DNA of 64,000 nt, from assembly GCF_001730315.1 (NCBI RefSeq), contig NZ_MIKC01000001.1, positions 186,001 through 250,000 on the forward strand. The letters are read 5' to 3'. Below are positions 45,254 through 54,557 of the stretch, one piece after another (the first letter of the stretch is position 1; every line of letters begins with the position of its first letter). The notes beneath the pieces were generated by a model. That model did no database searches. It was given only the letters and a program-made list of their open reading frames with translations, and was not told the origin of the DNA. The DNA comes from Enterococcus ureilyticus. Lineage in GTDB: Bacteria > Bacillota > Bacilli > Lactobacillales > Enterococcaceae. The translations under genes were made by a program, and so were the position numbers.

Positions 45254-46300
45254 ATGTCTATTTATGAAAAGTTTATCCAAAATGAACGGTTACGACGTTT
45301 TTTTGTTTTGGCTGTTATTATTTTTATTTTATTTTTAGCTAGAAGTATGATCACGATGATTCTATTAACGTTTATTTTTACGTTTTTGGCCCTTCATTTT
45401 GTGAAATTTGTGCAGCAATATTTAAAGATTCCCTCTATCATAATCGTTTTAGCTACTTATTTTTTGATTGTTTTTTTAGTTTATCTAGCTATCACAAAAT
45501 ACGTTCCCGTTTTGATTCATCAATCGGTTCAAATGTACAATTCCGTCATCCATTTTTATCAAACACCAACGGATGACCATAATCAATTTTTAGTGATTAT
45601 CGATAACTATCTAGAAAAATCGAATCTAATGTCTCAAATCCAAAATGGTGCGAGTATTCTTTTGCGTTATGTTCAAGATGTTGGATCAATCGGTCTTTCC
45701 TTTGTCCTTTCGTTTATCCTCAGTTTCTTTTTTATGATCGAGAAAAAACAAATGGCTGAGTTTTCTAAGTTGTTTCTAAAAAGTGACTTCGACTGGTTTT
45801 TCAAAGATATTTACTTTTTTGCTGATAAGTTCGTCAATACATTTGGTGTCGTGATGGAAGCCCAATTTTTTATTGCACTTGTCAATACTGGAATTACCAC
45901 TATTTGTTTGGCCTTGATCGGCTTTCATCAATTACCAAGTTTAGCGATCATGATTTTTATTTTAAGTCTGATTCCCGTTGCAGGTGTGATCATTTCTTGT
46001 ATTCCACTCAGTTTCATTGCATACTCTGAAGGTGGCATCAATGATGTGATTTATATTTTGATTGTGATCATTGTTGTGCACTTATTCGAGTCTTATGTAT
46101 TGAATCCTAAATTTATGTCTAGCAAAACTGATCTACCGATTTTTTATACATTTGTTATTTTACTGATCAGTGAACGCTTATTTGGAGTTTGGGGACTGAT
46201 TGTTGGGATTCCAATTTTTACCTTCTTTTTGGATATTTTAAAGGTCAAACCGATTCATTCGGTTACTGAAAAACATCCTGATTCACTAACAGAAGAATAA
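45254..46300 (+). CDS. AI-2E family permease
   Basis: 348 residues, about eight membrane segments with the family layout: two N-terminal helices, a polar stretch (about 75-150), then a helix cluster with FILSLIPVAGVIISCIPLSF and YVLNPKFMSSKTDLPIFYTF, the conserved NP region. The family is named for TqsA in E. coli autoinducer-2 export, but several members are Na+/H+ antiporters, so function is open. AAAGGAG upstream. Single gene with terminator. Confidence 0.88.
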   Translation: MSIYEKFIQNERLRRFFVLAVIIFILFLARSMITMILLTFIFTFLALHFVKFVQQYLKIPSIIIVLATYFLIVFLVYLAITKYVPVLIHQSVQMYNSVIHFYQTPTDDHNQFLVIIDNYLEKSNLMSQIQNGASILLRYVQDVGSIGLSFVLSFILSFFFMIEKKQMAEFSKLFLKSDFDWFFKDIYFFADKFVNTFGVVMEAQFFIALVNTGITTICLALIGFHQLPSLAIMIFILSLIPVAGVIISCIPLSFIAYSEGGINDVIYILIVIIVVHLFESYVLNPKFMSSKTDLPIFYTFVILLISERLFGVWGLIVGIPIFTFFLDILKVKPIHSVTEKHPDSLTEE

Positions 46301-46341
46301 AAAAAGTGAACGTTTGGATTTACTCCAAGCGTTCACTTTTT
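46301..46341 (+). terminator. Terminator after AI-2E permease gene
   Basis: AAAAAGTGAACGTTTGGA pairs with TCCAAGCGTTCACTTTTT (one G-U). Confidence 0.92.
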
Positions 46342-46572
46342 GTGGTTTTGGCTGTTTTCGTATTTGGCAAATCAGTCAGGCAGCAAAGACTAATTGATTT
46401 CGGACCAAATAACTACATCTTAACAGCAACTGATCCAATCAACCTAATACACGGCCATATATAAGGAATAGTACTCAATTCCTTTGCTCCCTTTGAAGCT
46501 AAAAACTAATACTTTTCTACTTAAAGAAAAGCTAGCTGAACCACCTTTTTCAACCCTTTTTACTCTTTTCAT

Positions 46573-47088
46573 TTATTCCAAGATAAACTCTTTTGTCACC
46601 TTCACTTTATCACTAAATAGTTTCGTTGCTTCAACAGCTATTGGTGTTGTCATGTCAGCTAATTTGTAAGGTACTTTTAAATTCAATGTTGCTCCTGGCT
46701 GGATTTCAGTCATCGAATCGACATAGCCTGATTCTGACATAATTGCTAATTGTAATGCTATCCCATTTTGAAAAGCTTTCGTTGTGATCGATGTTAAAAA
46801 CATCGCATTTTTATCACTGTTGTTCGTAAATTCATACTCGATCACACCTACATCTTCCCCATTATAATCTTTTGCAAACGACAGCTCTTTGATGGCAATG
46901 TGATAATCCCCCAGATCACCAGCATCCGTTTGAGCAGGTGCTTCTGATTCTTGTTTTTTTACAACTGTACTTGTTGTTGTTTCTTTTTTAGACGTTGTTT
47001 CTTCTTTAGAATCAGATCCCATATTTACTAGAACACCACCTACTACTAAAATACCGACTCCGATCAAAACAATTTTCTTCACGTTCAT
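46573..47088 (-). CDS. DUF5067-type exported protein
   Basis: 171 residues from ATG 47088 (AAAGGAG upstream; the longer frame before it is leader). Membrane anchor at about 5-23 (IVLIGVGILVVGGVLVN), a Thr/Lys/Glu-rich linker (26-57), then an Ig-like beta domain: YHIAIKELSFAKDYNGEDVG, VIEYEFTNNSDKNAMFLTSI and ending SDKVKVTKEFILE. DUF5067/DUF4352 domains are extracellular with unknown ligand. It lies 150 bases downstream of the Ser/Thr kinase gene on the same strand. Confidence 0.8.
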   Translation of the reverse strand: MNVKKIVLIGVGILVVGGVLVNMGSDSKEETTSKKETTTSTVVKKQESEAPAQTDAGDLGDYHIAIKELSFAKDYNGEDVGVIEYEFTNNSDKNAMFLTSITTKAFQNGIALQLAIMSESGYVDSMTEIQPGATLNLKVPYKLADMTTPIAVEATKLFSDKVKVTKEFILE

Positions 47089-47238
47089 TTTTTTGTCTCC
47101 TTTGTTATTTAGTCCGTTGGTACACCTTGATAATACCCAATCAGCACAGAATAATCTTATGCATTTTGCATAGTCAGAGAACAAAAAAACTTATTCTGTC
47201 TTTTGACTCATAGAAATCCGTGACAGAATAAGTTTATA

Positions 47239-48465
47239 TTAATTGAAATGTTTGTAGATAAATGAATTAAGCTCTAAACCAACTTTTGTGAGCACAAGCC
47301 AAAATAAAAAGATCAAACCATAACCGATATAACGGTAAACTCGATTACAAGATGAAAATAGAGGCAGTTTTCTTTGATAATCTAAAAAATTGGTGAACAA
47401 GATAATCGGTAAGATAAACATAAAAAGATAGTCCACAAATAATTGGATTCGCAAACCTGTTGTCGGTTGCTCCAATACATTCCCTATCGTCCCAATAATT
47501 AAAAATACATACCAAACTATTGCAATTACACGCTTCCACATTACTTCTGTTCGAAAGCCTGGAATATATTTTCTAAAAAAACTTGCGATAACTTCATACC
47601 AACGACTAATGATACTGATAACCTGTTTCACATAGTTGTTCGTATCCCATTTGTTTGTATTGGGTTTAGTATTGGTGTACGTTCTTATTGGGCCTTTTTC
47701 TAAAGTAGCAGCACGAGACTTTGCTCGTTTAGCGGCAGCTATTTGCCGCAAGCGTTGTTGTCTAAGTGCCTGATGCATTTCTAAAGCTGACTGATAACGT
47801 TCTGCTGGTTCTAGTTTTGTTGCTTTACGAATGACTCCTCTTAACATGGGATCTTGCGTCAGCTGTTTTTTAGGATACTCCTTTACAGAGCAAATATTCA
47901 TCACAATCCCTAGTGAATACAGGTCACTCCGTTCATCTGACTCGGCAAAACCAAATTGTTCTGGTGCGGCAAATCCCATAGTTCCTAATTGGACCGTGTC
48001 ACTTTCTTTTTCACCATCAACAGCCCGAACAGCATCAAAATCGATTAGCTTAATAGTTCCTTCACTGGTCATCATAATATTCCCAGGTTTTACATCTCGA
48101 TGAACTAAGCCTTTATTGTGCAAGGCGCCTAAAGCTTCTAAAACAGCCATCGTTATCGTTAAAATCTGGTCTGTTTCTATTGTTTCAGAGGACTGGATTA
48201 CATCGGTCAAGGTTTTTCCCTGGACAAATTCTTCATAAAGCCAAAGCTTTCCGTCTTGAACCACAACTTCTTGAATTTTAGGTAAATAACGATGTTCGAT
48301 TTTTTGAAGTGCATCTAAATGCTCTTCTAAATATAACGGATAACATTTTTTTACAAAAAATTCGTTGGTATCATTTTTCCGAACAAGAACTGGTCCATTT
48401 AATTTATCCGTTAGAGGTTCGATTTCTCTATAACGAAGAGCTAACTCATTATTGCTATTTTCCAT
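47239..48465 (-). CDS. Membrane-bound Ser/Thr protein kinase
   Basis: 408 residues from ATG 48465 (GGAG at 7-base spacing). Hanks-type kinase domain at about 15-255: catalytic loop HRDVKPGN (122-129), metal loop LIDFDAVRAV with DFD in the place of DFG, and FAAPEQFGF as the APE motif. Then a basic linker (RQQRLRQIAAAKRAKSRAA) and about three to four C-terminal membrane helices (315-400). No PASTA repeats, so it is not the PrkC/IreK kinase. It would sense or act at the membrane from inside. Divergent from an HTH gene, upstream of a DUF5067 gene; no phosphatase gene nearby. Confidence 0.88.
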   Translation of the reverse strand: MENSNNELALRYREIEPLTDKLNGPVLVRKNDTNEFFVKKCYPLYLEEHLDALQKIEHRYLPKIQEVVVQDGKLWLYEEFVQGKTLTDVIQSSETIETDQILTITMAVLEALGALHNKGLVHRDVKPGNIMMTSEGTIKLIDFDAVRAVDGEKESDTVQLGTMGFAAPEQFGFAESDERSDLYSLGIVMNICSVKEYPKKQLTQDPMLRGVIRKATKLEPAERYQSALEMHQALRQQRLRQIAAAKRAKSRAATLEKGPIRTYTNTKPNTNKWDTNNYVKQVISIISRWYEVIASFFRKYIPGFRTEVMWKRVIAIVWYVFLIIGTIGNVLEQPTTGLRIQLFVDYLFMFILPIILFTNFLDYQRKLPLFSSCNRVYRYIGYGLIFLFWLVLTKVGLELNSFIYKHFN

Positions 48466-48595
48466 GATTACACTCCATTGCTTCAATTTACTTTTTAATT
48501 ATAGCAAAAAATTCATTGTAATAGGATCGATCTTTGTTAAAATCGATGTATAATGAATATAACACAATTTAGTTTGACTTTAGGGGATTAAAAAT

Positions 48596-49024
48596 ATGCA
48601 CGAGAAAGATACAGATAAACTAGTACACTCACTGAAAAAAGCCGAAGATTTTCATACTATTTTTTCTGAAACACGTCAATATACCATTGATCAAACACTG
48701 AAAACCTATCTAGCGTATTGGTTGAGTGAGAAGCACGTTTCAAAAAGTGCTGTACTTAAAAAAGCAGGTATTGCAGAAGCAACTGGCTATCAATACTTTG
48801 ATGGCAAACGAAATCCTTCTAGAGAAAAAGTCATTGCTTTAATGATTGGTCTAGGCTTAACCTTGGAAGAGTCCAATGAATTAATGAAAAAAACTGGCTA
48901 TGCTCAACTCTACCCTAAACATCCTTGGGATGCTGTAGTGATTTATGGTATCACTCACAGTTTGACTATTTCAGAGATCGATGATTACTTATATAGTGAA
49001 GGACTGAAAACATTCGGTGAGTAG
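48596..49024 (+). CDS. HTH protein divergent from the kinase gene
   Basis: 142 residues. The middle (about 45-100) is an XRE-like helix-turn-helix: HVSKSAVLKKAGIAEATGYQ, YFDGKRNPSREKVIALMIGL, then LTLEESNELMKKTGYAQLYP. The C-terminal 35 residues (DAVVIYGITHSLTISEIDDY) are a conserved tail of this protein type, which I know from genomes where it pairs with a Ser/Thr kinase. It could be the kinase's substrate and a regulator of the divergent promoter (131 bases between starts). AGGGG precedes the ATG. Confidence 0.75.
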   Translation: MHEKDTDKLVHSLKKAEDFHTIFSETRQYTIDQTLKTYLAYWLSEKHVSKSAVLKKAGIAEATGYQYFDGKRNPSREKVIALMIGLGLTLEESNELMKKTGYAQLYPKHPWDAVVIYGITHSLTISEIDDYLYSEGLKTFGE

Positions 49025-49040
49025 TTTACACCTAGAATCA

Positions 49041-49086
49041 AAAAAATACAACAGGATTCCCGCAAAAGAATCCTGTTGTATTTTTT
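49041..49086. terminator. Bidirectional terminator
   Basis: AATACAACAGGATTC and GAATCCTGTTGTATT pair, with T6 on the plus side and T6 on the minus side. Serves the HTH gene and nhaC. Confidence 0.92.
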
Positions 49087-50458
49087 AGCTTCTTTTTGAT
49101 TTTTTTTTGCTACTCAACGTCACTAAAAATGACAGCACCGGGAGAATATAGCAAAAAACTGCATAAGGTAGATAATTGATTGTGGTGATCCCTAAAGTTC
49201 CTGAAATAAATACTCCGCTCACTCCCCACGGAATCAACGGATTTACAACAGAGCCTGCATCATTCAAGCCTCTAGATAGCTGAGTCAATGGAACTTGTTT
49301 TTCTTTGAATTTATTGATAAAAGATTTCCCAGGTAAAATGATTGAAAGATACTGTTCTCCAATCAGTCCATTGATTCCGATCGAACTCATCATTGTAATG
49401 AAAATCAATTTATACCGAGAATCAATCACTGCTTCAAATCGTTGAAGCAAACAGTCGATAATTTCCATTTCCACTAATAATCCACCTAAGGCTAACGCCA
49501 AAATGATCAATGATACAGACCACATCATACTTTGAATCCCACCTCTAGAAAGAAGCTCATCTACTTGCATATTGCCGGTATGAGAAACAAAACCATTTTG
49601 AATCATATCCGCTGTTTCTACAAATGAAAAGTGTGTACTTGTGAAGAACATCAAAATGAGTGATACGCAAATACTTAAGAGTAATGTAGGTATTGCAGGA
49701 ATTTTTTTCCATGCACAAACGAACAAGATCGCCAAAGGAATCATCTCGACAAAGGAAATCGTAAAATTATTATTTAATGTATTTACAATGCCATGAATAC
49801 TTGTACTATCTAAAGTACCCTCATAGCGTAATCCCATAATTAGAAAATAACCGAACGAAAGTACAGCAGCTGGAATTGCTGTTTTATATGTATTTTTCAA
49901 ATGTTCAAATAAATCGACTTCTGAAATGGCTGCTGCTAAATTTACTGTATCAGAAAGCGGTGAAATTGAATTGCCTAAAAAAGCTCCTGAAACAATTGCA
50001 CCTGTTGTCAATGCAGGATCGATTCCAATTAAACTACCCATTCCTAAAAAGGCAATCCCAATCGTTGAGATTGTGGTAAAAGAACTACCAACAGCACCAC
50101 CGACAATACCACAAACAATAAAAACTGTTGGAATAAAAAATTTGACTGATAAGAAAGAAAAACCTAAAACCATGATCGTGGGAATCGTTCCTACTGCGAT
50201 CCAAACACTGATCAACGCACCAATCAAAATAAAAATCAGCATTGGAATAATGCCTGAAGTAACACCTTCAATCAACGCATTATGGATGAAATCCCAAGAA
50301 AATTTTTTATACACCGCAAATAACAATAAATAGCCAATTGCAAGCAATATAGCGACATGAGCAGGAATACTAAAACCAATAATACTTATGCCAATCATCA
50401 ATAATAATGTTATTAATAAGAAAACTGCTTCGTTTAAATTCACCTTATATTTTTTCAT
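49085..50458 (-). CDS. nhaC: NhaC-type Na+/H+ antiporter
   Basis: 457 residues, about 12 membrane segments. NhaC family marks: GAVGSSFTTISTIGIAFLG, GAFLGNSISPLSDTVNLAAA (conserved Ser/Asp region) and NDAGSVVNPLIPWGVSGVF. Tyramine loci of enterococci end with such an antiporter; it may help with pH and ion balance during tyrosine/tyramine exchange. Separated from tdcA by a hairpin terminator, so it is probably only partly co-transcribed. GAGGAAG before the ATG. Confidence 0.9.
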   Translation of the reverse strand: MKKYKVNLNEAVFLLITLLLMIGISIIGFSIPAHVAILLAIGYLLLFAVYKKFSWDFIHNALIEGVTSGIIPMLIFILIGALISVWIAVGTIPTIMVLGFSFLSVKFFIPTVFIVCGIVGGAVGSSFTTISTIGIAFLGMGSLIGIDPALTTGAIVSGAFLGNSISPLSDTVNLAAAISEVDLFEHLKNTYKTAIPAAVLSFGYFLIMGLRYEGTLDSTSIHGIVNTLNNNFTISFVEMIPLAILFVCAWKKIPAIPTLLLSICVSLILMFFTSTHFSFVETADMIQNGFVSHTGNMQVDELLSRGGIQSMMWSVSLIILALALGGLLVEMEIIDCLLQRFEAVIDSRYKLIFITMMSSIGINGLIGEQYLSIILPGKSFINKFKEKQVPLTQLSRGLNDAGSVVNPLIPWGVSGVFISGTLGITTINYLPYAVFCYILPVLSFLVTLSSKKKSKRS

Positions 50459-50546
50459 ATAGCTTCCTCACATTTTTATAGAGAGTTGGCTCAAGAGACT
50501 TCTCCCTCACTATTTCACCATTCCCTCTTATTTATTTTTATATAGA

Positions 50547-50597
50547 AAAGCTGCAGCTGCGGTAAAGCTGTATTATCGCCTTACCGCACCTACAGTT
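50547..50597 (-). terminator. Terminator between tdcA and nhaC
   Basis: Minus strand: CTGTAGGTGCGGTAA pairs with TTACCGCAGCTGCAG across a 15-base loop, then CTTTTCTATA. GC-rich and strong for this genome, though the T-run is short. Confidence 0.8.
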
Positions 50598-50608
50598 ATT
50601 CAATGCTA

Positions 50609-52462
50609 TTACTCAGCGTAGATTGCTTCTAATTTTTCTTGAATTGCTTCTTTGATTTTTTCAGCATAGTCATCAAAGACTTCTTTGTCGTTCATATACG
50701 GAGACATTCCAGCAGCACGTAAAATCGTTACTTTGTCTGCGCGTTCCCATTCAGCACGTGAAAAACCTAAACTGTTTACAAATTCAAACGGACTGTGACC
50801 ATATTCTTCAATTGCAAAATCGGTATGTGATGTAATGAATTCGTTGTTATATAATCCACCTTTTGCATAAGATGCATAGTCATAAAAATCATGATTCAAT
50901 TTGTTCATTTTCACAAGATCTGTATTTCCTTTTTCGTTAAATACATAATCCACCATGTTAAAGTCTGGTTTTGTCAATGCATGGATCTCGATCGTTTTAT
51001 CGCCCACTTTAAACTCTAAACCATCAATAAAATGATAGAAATGATAAGCCCCTTCAATACTTGCACCCATCAATTTACCGTAACCTGTTACGTTTAATGG
51101 CAAGACTTTGTGAGCTGTCCAAACAGCCGCTGCTGTTGCTCCTGCTTTAGATCCTTCAAGAATATAAGCACCTAATAATGCTGGAATATCCGCCCCTTTT
51201 TCAAAAACATAGGTCGCAAAGTAAGAAATCACGTCACGCATGCGGATATCTTTGATTACAACACCACCAGCTGAATAAGGAATATAGCCCATTTTGTGTG
51301 GATCGATCGTTACAGATTCAGCTTGTTCGATTGCTTTAAAAGAATCATAAACTTCTCTTGTTAGCCAATCATTTTTTTCTTGGAAGATGTTATGTTTAGC
51401 ATAAACGTCCTCGATTTTGTCCCATTCAATAAATTGATCCTTTTCATCTAAGAAGATTGAACGACCATACCCACCATACGCTGCATCGACGTGTACATAG
51501 AAGTAAATCCCTTCTTTGGCTAATTTATCACGCAAAGCAATGATTTGGTCGATACGGTCAACTTGTCCTTCTTCAGTTGAACCAACCACGCCTACAACAC
51601 CAAGCGTTGGAATACCTTGAGCTGCTAAATCACGAATTTGGGCTTCTAGTTTGTCAATATCCATGCGGTATTCACTATTTACTTCACCAGCAATGACTTG
51701 ATCTAAACCAATACCGATAATGTCAGCGGCTTTTAACCATGAATAGTGTTTTGTTTGTGGTACGATCCATTTACCTAATTTATCCAAGTTTTTACCACTA
51801 CGAGCTGATTGTGCTTTGATTTCGTCAAAGTTATCTTGTACCTGATCTAAAATATCTAAGACTTCCGTTGTTGACATGTTCAATAATTCCCAGTCTGTTT
51901 TACCTGCAACCATTTCTGGCACAACGGCTTTGATGGCGAATGGTAAAGATTTCATATTGCGGGCGTACCATAAACCTTCTAAGTTAGCGATTGAGCCATC
52001 AGCTGCGATATGACCCCACCCCTCTTTGTAGCCCATCAATGTAGCAAATTCTAACCCAACTTCTTCTTCCATTTGTGATGTTGCGGGTGATGATTCATAC
52101 GCCACATTATTACCATTCCAAAGCATTGCAGTTGTATAGGCAATAATTGATGGCATTAATGTTTCGGCGTTCATATGACCCCAAAAACGACCTGCTGAGT
52201 GCCATGGAAGTGATTCTGTACGTAAACGTGAAGATAATACATTGAAGACATTTCTCATATTATCCGCTGTTTCTTGGAAACTTTTAGAACTTCTATCTTG
52301 TGGTGAAATAACTGGTAAATCTTGTGGCATGTAGTTTTGTCTCCAGCCAACATGTTCATCGATCATTTTATTTAGCAGTTCTTTGAATAAATCAACGTTT
52401 TCACCTTTATCACCTATAAATAATGCTTTTAAATTTGTATCGTCTGTGTTGAAATTTTTCAT
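50609..52462 (-). CDS. tdcA: Tyrosine decarboxylase
   Basis: 617 residues. PLP enzyme that converts tyrosine to tyramine and CO2 in the cytosol, using up a proton. Visible: [20 protein letters not shown] region [13 protein letters not shown] and the lysine in [18 protein letters not shown]. Length fits the enterococcal and lactobacillal enzymes (about 620). I take ATG 52462 with GGAGG 8 bases upstream; an in-frame start 24 bases earlier is not needed. Second gene of the tyrP-tdcA-nhaC unit. Confidence 0.95.
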   Translation of the reverse strand: MKNFNTDDTNLKALFIGDKGENVDLFKELLNKMIDEHVGWRQNYMPQDLPVISPQDRSSKSFQETADNMRNVFNVLSSRLRTESLPWHSAGRFWGHMNAETLMPSIIAYTTAMLWNGNNVAYESSPATSQMEEEVGLEFATLMGYKEGWGHIAADGSIANLEGLWYARNMKSLPFAIKAVVPEMVAGKTDWELLNMSTTEVLDILDQVQDNFDEIKAQSARSGKNLDKLGKWIVPQTKHYSWLKAADIIGIGLDQVIAGEVNSEYRMDIDKLEAQIRDLAAQGIPTLGVVGVVGSTEEGQVDRIDQIIALRDKLAKEGIYFYVHVDAAYGGYGRSIFLDEKDQFIEWDKIEDVYAKHNIFQEKNDWLTREVYDSFKAIEQAESVTIDPHKMGYIPYSAGGVVIKDIRMRDVISYFATYVFEKGADIPALLGAYILEGSKAGATAAAVWTAHKVLPLNVTGYGKLMGASIEGAYHFYHFIDGLEFKVGDKTIEIHALTKPDFNMVDYVFNEKGNTDLVKMNKLNHDFYDYASYAKGGLYNNEFITSHTDFAIEEYGHSPFEFVNSLGFSRAEWERADKVTILRAAGMSPYMNDKEVFDDYAEKIKEAIQEKLEAIYAE

Positions 52463-52513
52463 GATATTTTCCTCCGATAGTTTCATAATTGATCATGCTG
52501 AAAATGTTGTTTC

Positions 52514-53920
52514 TTATTTATCTATTTTCTTCCATTCTGGTTTCTTTCTCTTATAAATGATCAAAGCAATACCGATCATAATGACCGTCGCTGCAACTTG
52601 ATAAATAACATAAGCAACATGTCCACTTTGCGGAACAGAGGTTGGCGGAATCAAGCTGACTAGAATCGTCACAACCACACTAACAATTGCTAAAGTAGAG
52701 ACAAACCACATCAAACCATTGCCTTTACTTCCTAATCTAAATGGACGTTTCACAGTCGGCATGCTGTAACGTAATTTAATTGCTGAAAGTGAAATCAATA
52801 GATAGACCACGCAATAAAGAATTGTGGTTGTGATTGTGATAATCAAAAATGCGGCACTAATATCTGGAACTACAACATATAAGAATGACACAAGTGAAAT
52901 AACAATCGCTTGGATCATGACAAAAACAATTGGAATTCCTTTTGCATTCCGTTTTTGGAAGAATGGTGGTAAGTTTCCTTCTTCTGCAACTTTGATCATT
53001 GATTTACTTGGACCTAGGACCCAAGCGCTCAATTGAACTAAAACACCGATTAAAATCATCAAGGAAATAATATTATTGAAAATCGCAGGAATCCCAAGAT
53101 CTTGTGTCATGATCACAAATGGTTGCGTGATGTTAGCAAGTTCCATTTTTCCAGCTGGTACACTATCTGCTACACTTAAACCAGCAGCTAAGTTAAACAC
53201 AACTAATAGTAAAACAGATGCAATAACTGCGATTGGATAATTTCGTTTTGGATTATCAATGTTATTTGCGTGAACAGATGAAATTTCTACCCCAGCAAAA
53301 ATGAAGATGATCCCTGTCAACGTTGGCAAGCTTCCTAAATCACTAAAATCTGGTAATAATTTACTTGCTTCAAAATGACCTAAGTAGCTTTCTTGGTTGA
53401 TTCCGTGTTTTGCCATATACATCATCCCTAAAACGACTAAAGCAACAAAAGGTATATAGACACCGATCACAGCGCCCCAGTCACCAGCAATTTTTACCAT
53501 GTCAAATTTCAAATTAAGTAACGTAATACCCCAATAAGAAATCAATATCATAATAAAAATAAATAAATTATTATGCCCTAAATCTGGACGGTCGATCACG
53601 TAACCTAGTAATACACCTACAGTTGAAGCAACCATGACCATTCCGAAAAACATTTGTACCCATAATAACCATGACGTAACAAAACCCCATTTTTCACCAA
53701 AAGCATTACGTACCCAAACTTGTGGACCGCCTTCTTCCGGCCAACCAGTTGATAATTCGGCTGAAATCAAAGCAATTGGTAAAGCAAAGCAACATGCTGC
53801 AATTAGCATATAAAAAATTTGTGCCCACCCGGTAGATGCTAAGGTTGGAACACTACGAACCGTTCCGAAAAAGGCCATGGTAATTCCAATTAGTCCAAAT
53901 AATGATAATTTCTTATTCAT
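52514..53920 (-). CDS. tyrP: Tyrosine/tyramine antiporter
   Basis: 468 residues, 12 membrane segments, APC superfamily (glutamate:GABA-type antiporter branch). N-terminal LFGLIGITMAFFGTVRSVPT, ELSTGWPEEGGPQVWVRNAF and FAGVEISSVHANNIDNPKRN are typical. It brings in tyrosine and exports tyramine, which with decarboxylation makes a proton motive force and acid resistance. Here it is the first gene of the operon, 51 bases ahead of tdcA; in E. faecalis tdcA comes first. Confidence 0.92.
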   Translation of the reverse strand: MNKKLSLFGLIGITMAFFGTVRSVPTLASTGWAQIFYMLIAACCFALPIALISAELSTGWPEEGGPQVWVRNAFGEKWGFVTSWLLWVQMFFGMVMVASTVGVLLGYVIDRPDLGHNNLFIFIMILISYWGITLLNLKFDMVKIAGDWGAVIGVYIPFVALVVLGMMYMAKHGINQESYLGHFEASKLLPDFSDLGSLPTLTGIIFIFAGVEISSVHANNIDNPKRNYPIAVIASVLLLVVFNLAAGLSVADSVPAGKMELANITQPFVIMTQDLGIPAIFNNIISLMILIGVLVQLSAWVLGPSKSMIKVAEEGNLPPFFQKRNAKGIPIVFVMIQAIVISLVSFLYVVVPDISAAFLIITITTTILYCVVYLLISLSAIKLRYSMPTVKRPFRLGSKGNGLMWFVSTLAIVSVVVTILVSLIPPTSVPQSGHVAYVIYQVAATVIMIGIALIIYKRKKPEWKKIDK

Positions 53921-53982
53921 GTTTAAATTTGACCTCCTGATTTAATTTAATTTTTGTTTCTCACATGTGAAATCACTCCCAA

Positions 53983-54011
53983 AGTATAGGTACGTTTTAC
54001 ACCCAAGTCAA
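53983..54011 (-). promoter_or_regulatory. Promoter of tyrP-tdcA operon
   Basis: TTGACT (54011-54006), 17 bases, TATACT (53988-53983) on the minus strand, near consensus. The palindrome TCACATGTGA (53961-53970) lies just downstream, at about +7 to +16, where a repressor could sit. Confidence 0.7.
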
Positions 54012-54258
54012 AAAGAATAGAATTAAAAAAATAACCCGTTATTTAACATTTCCCTACTCTATATAGCGCGTCAACGCTCCACTGTATTAAAGCATTTGTG
54101 TGAAAAAATAACATAAAACAGCTAATTGTAAAAAGCTCGTTCATAATTGTTAGAAATTATACTGGTCTTTTTCTGCTTTCAAAAAACCTAGATTAAAGAG
54201 GGAACTATTTATATGAGAATTCCCACATTTAAAAATAATAAAAGAAAAAAAGAAGTAT

Positions 54259-54287
54259 TTGACAAGTTGGCTTATTTGTCGTAGAAT
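54259..54287 (+). promoter_or_regulatory. Promoter of tyrS
   Basis: TTGACA (54259-54264), 17 bases, TAGAAT (54282-54287). Transcription would start at about 54294, in front of the T-box leader. Divergent from the tyrP promoter. Confidence 0.75.
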
Positions 54288-54293
54288 TGCTAC

Positions 54294-54534
54294 AAAATCA
54301 CATATCAAACTTTAATAAAGCACAGTAGCAAGGATGTCCCTATTTCAGAGAGTCAACATTTAGTGAGAGTTGGCATATACATTTTTTGTGAATTACACTT
54401 TTAGTTTCCTACCGTAAGTAGGCGTCTATCTACGATACAGATTTGAGAGGTGTATGATGTTTCATATACAATTTGGGTGGTAACACGGCGAAGTTCGTCC
54501 CATAGGCTAATAGCCTATGGGACGTTTTTTATTT
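54294..54534 (+). promoter_or_regulatory. T-box riboswitch, tyrosine type
   Basis: Leader of about 260 bases. The T-box core GGGTGGTAACACGGCG is at 54475-54490. It is followed by the terminator stem CGTCCCATAGGCTA / TAGCCTATGGGACG and T6 (54496-54526); the antiterminator would use the T-box core. A UAC (Tyr codon) in GAATTACACTTTT (around 54391-54403) is the likely specifier. Uncharged tRNA-Tyr would favour read-through into tyrS. Confidence 0.92.
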
Positions 54535-54557
54535 TATTTAGGAAAGGAAGAAAAGAC

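Noticed and set aside
54450-54557. 36-codon N-terminal extension of tyrS
   Set aside because: It runs through the T-box core and terminator; the ATG at 54558 has a ribosome binding site and gives the normal protein start.
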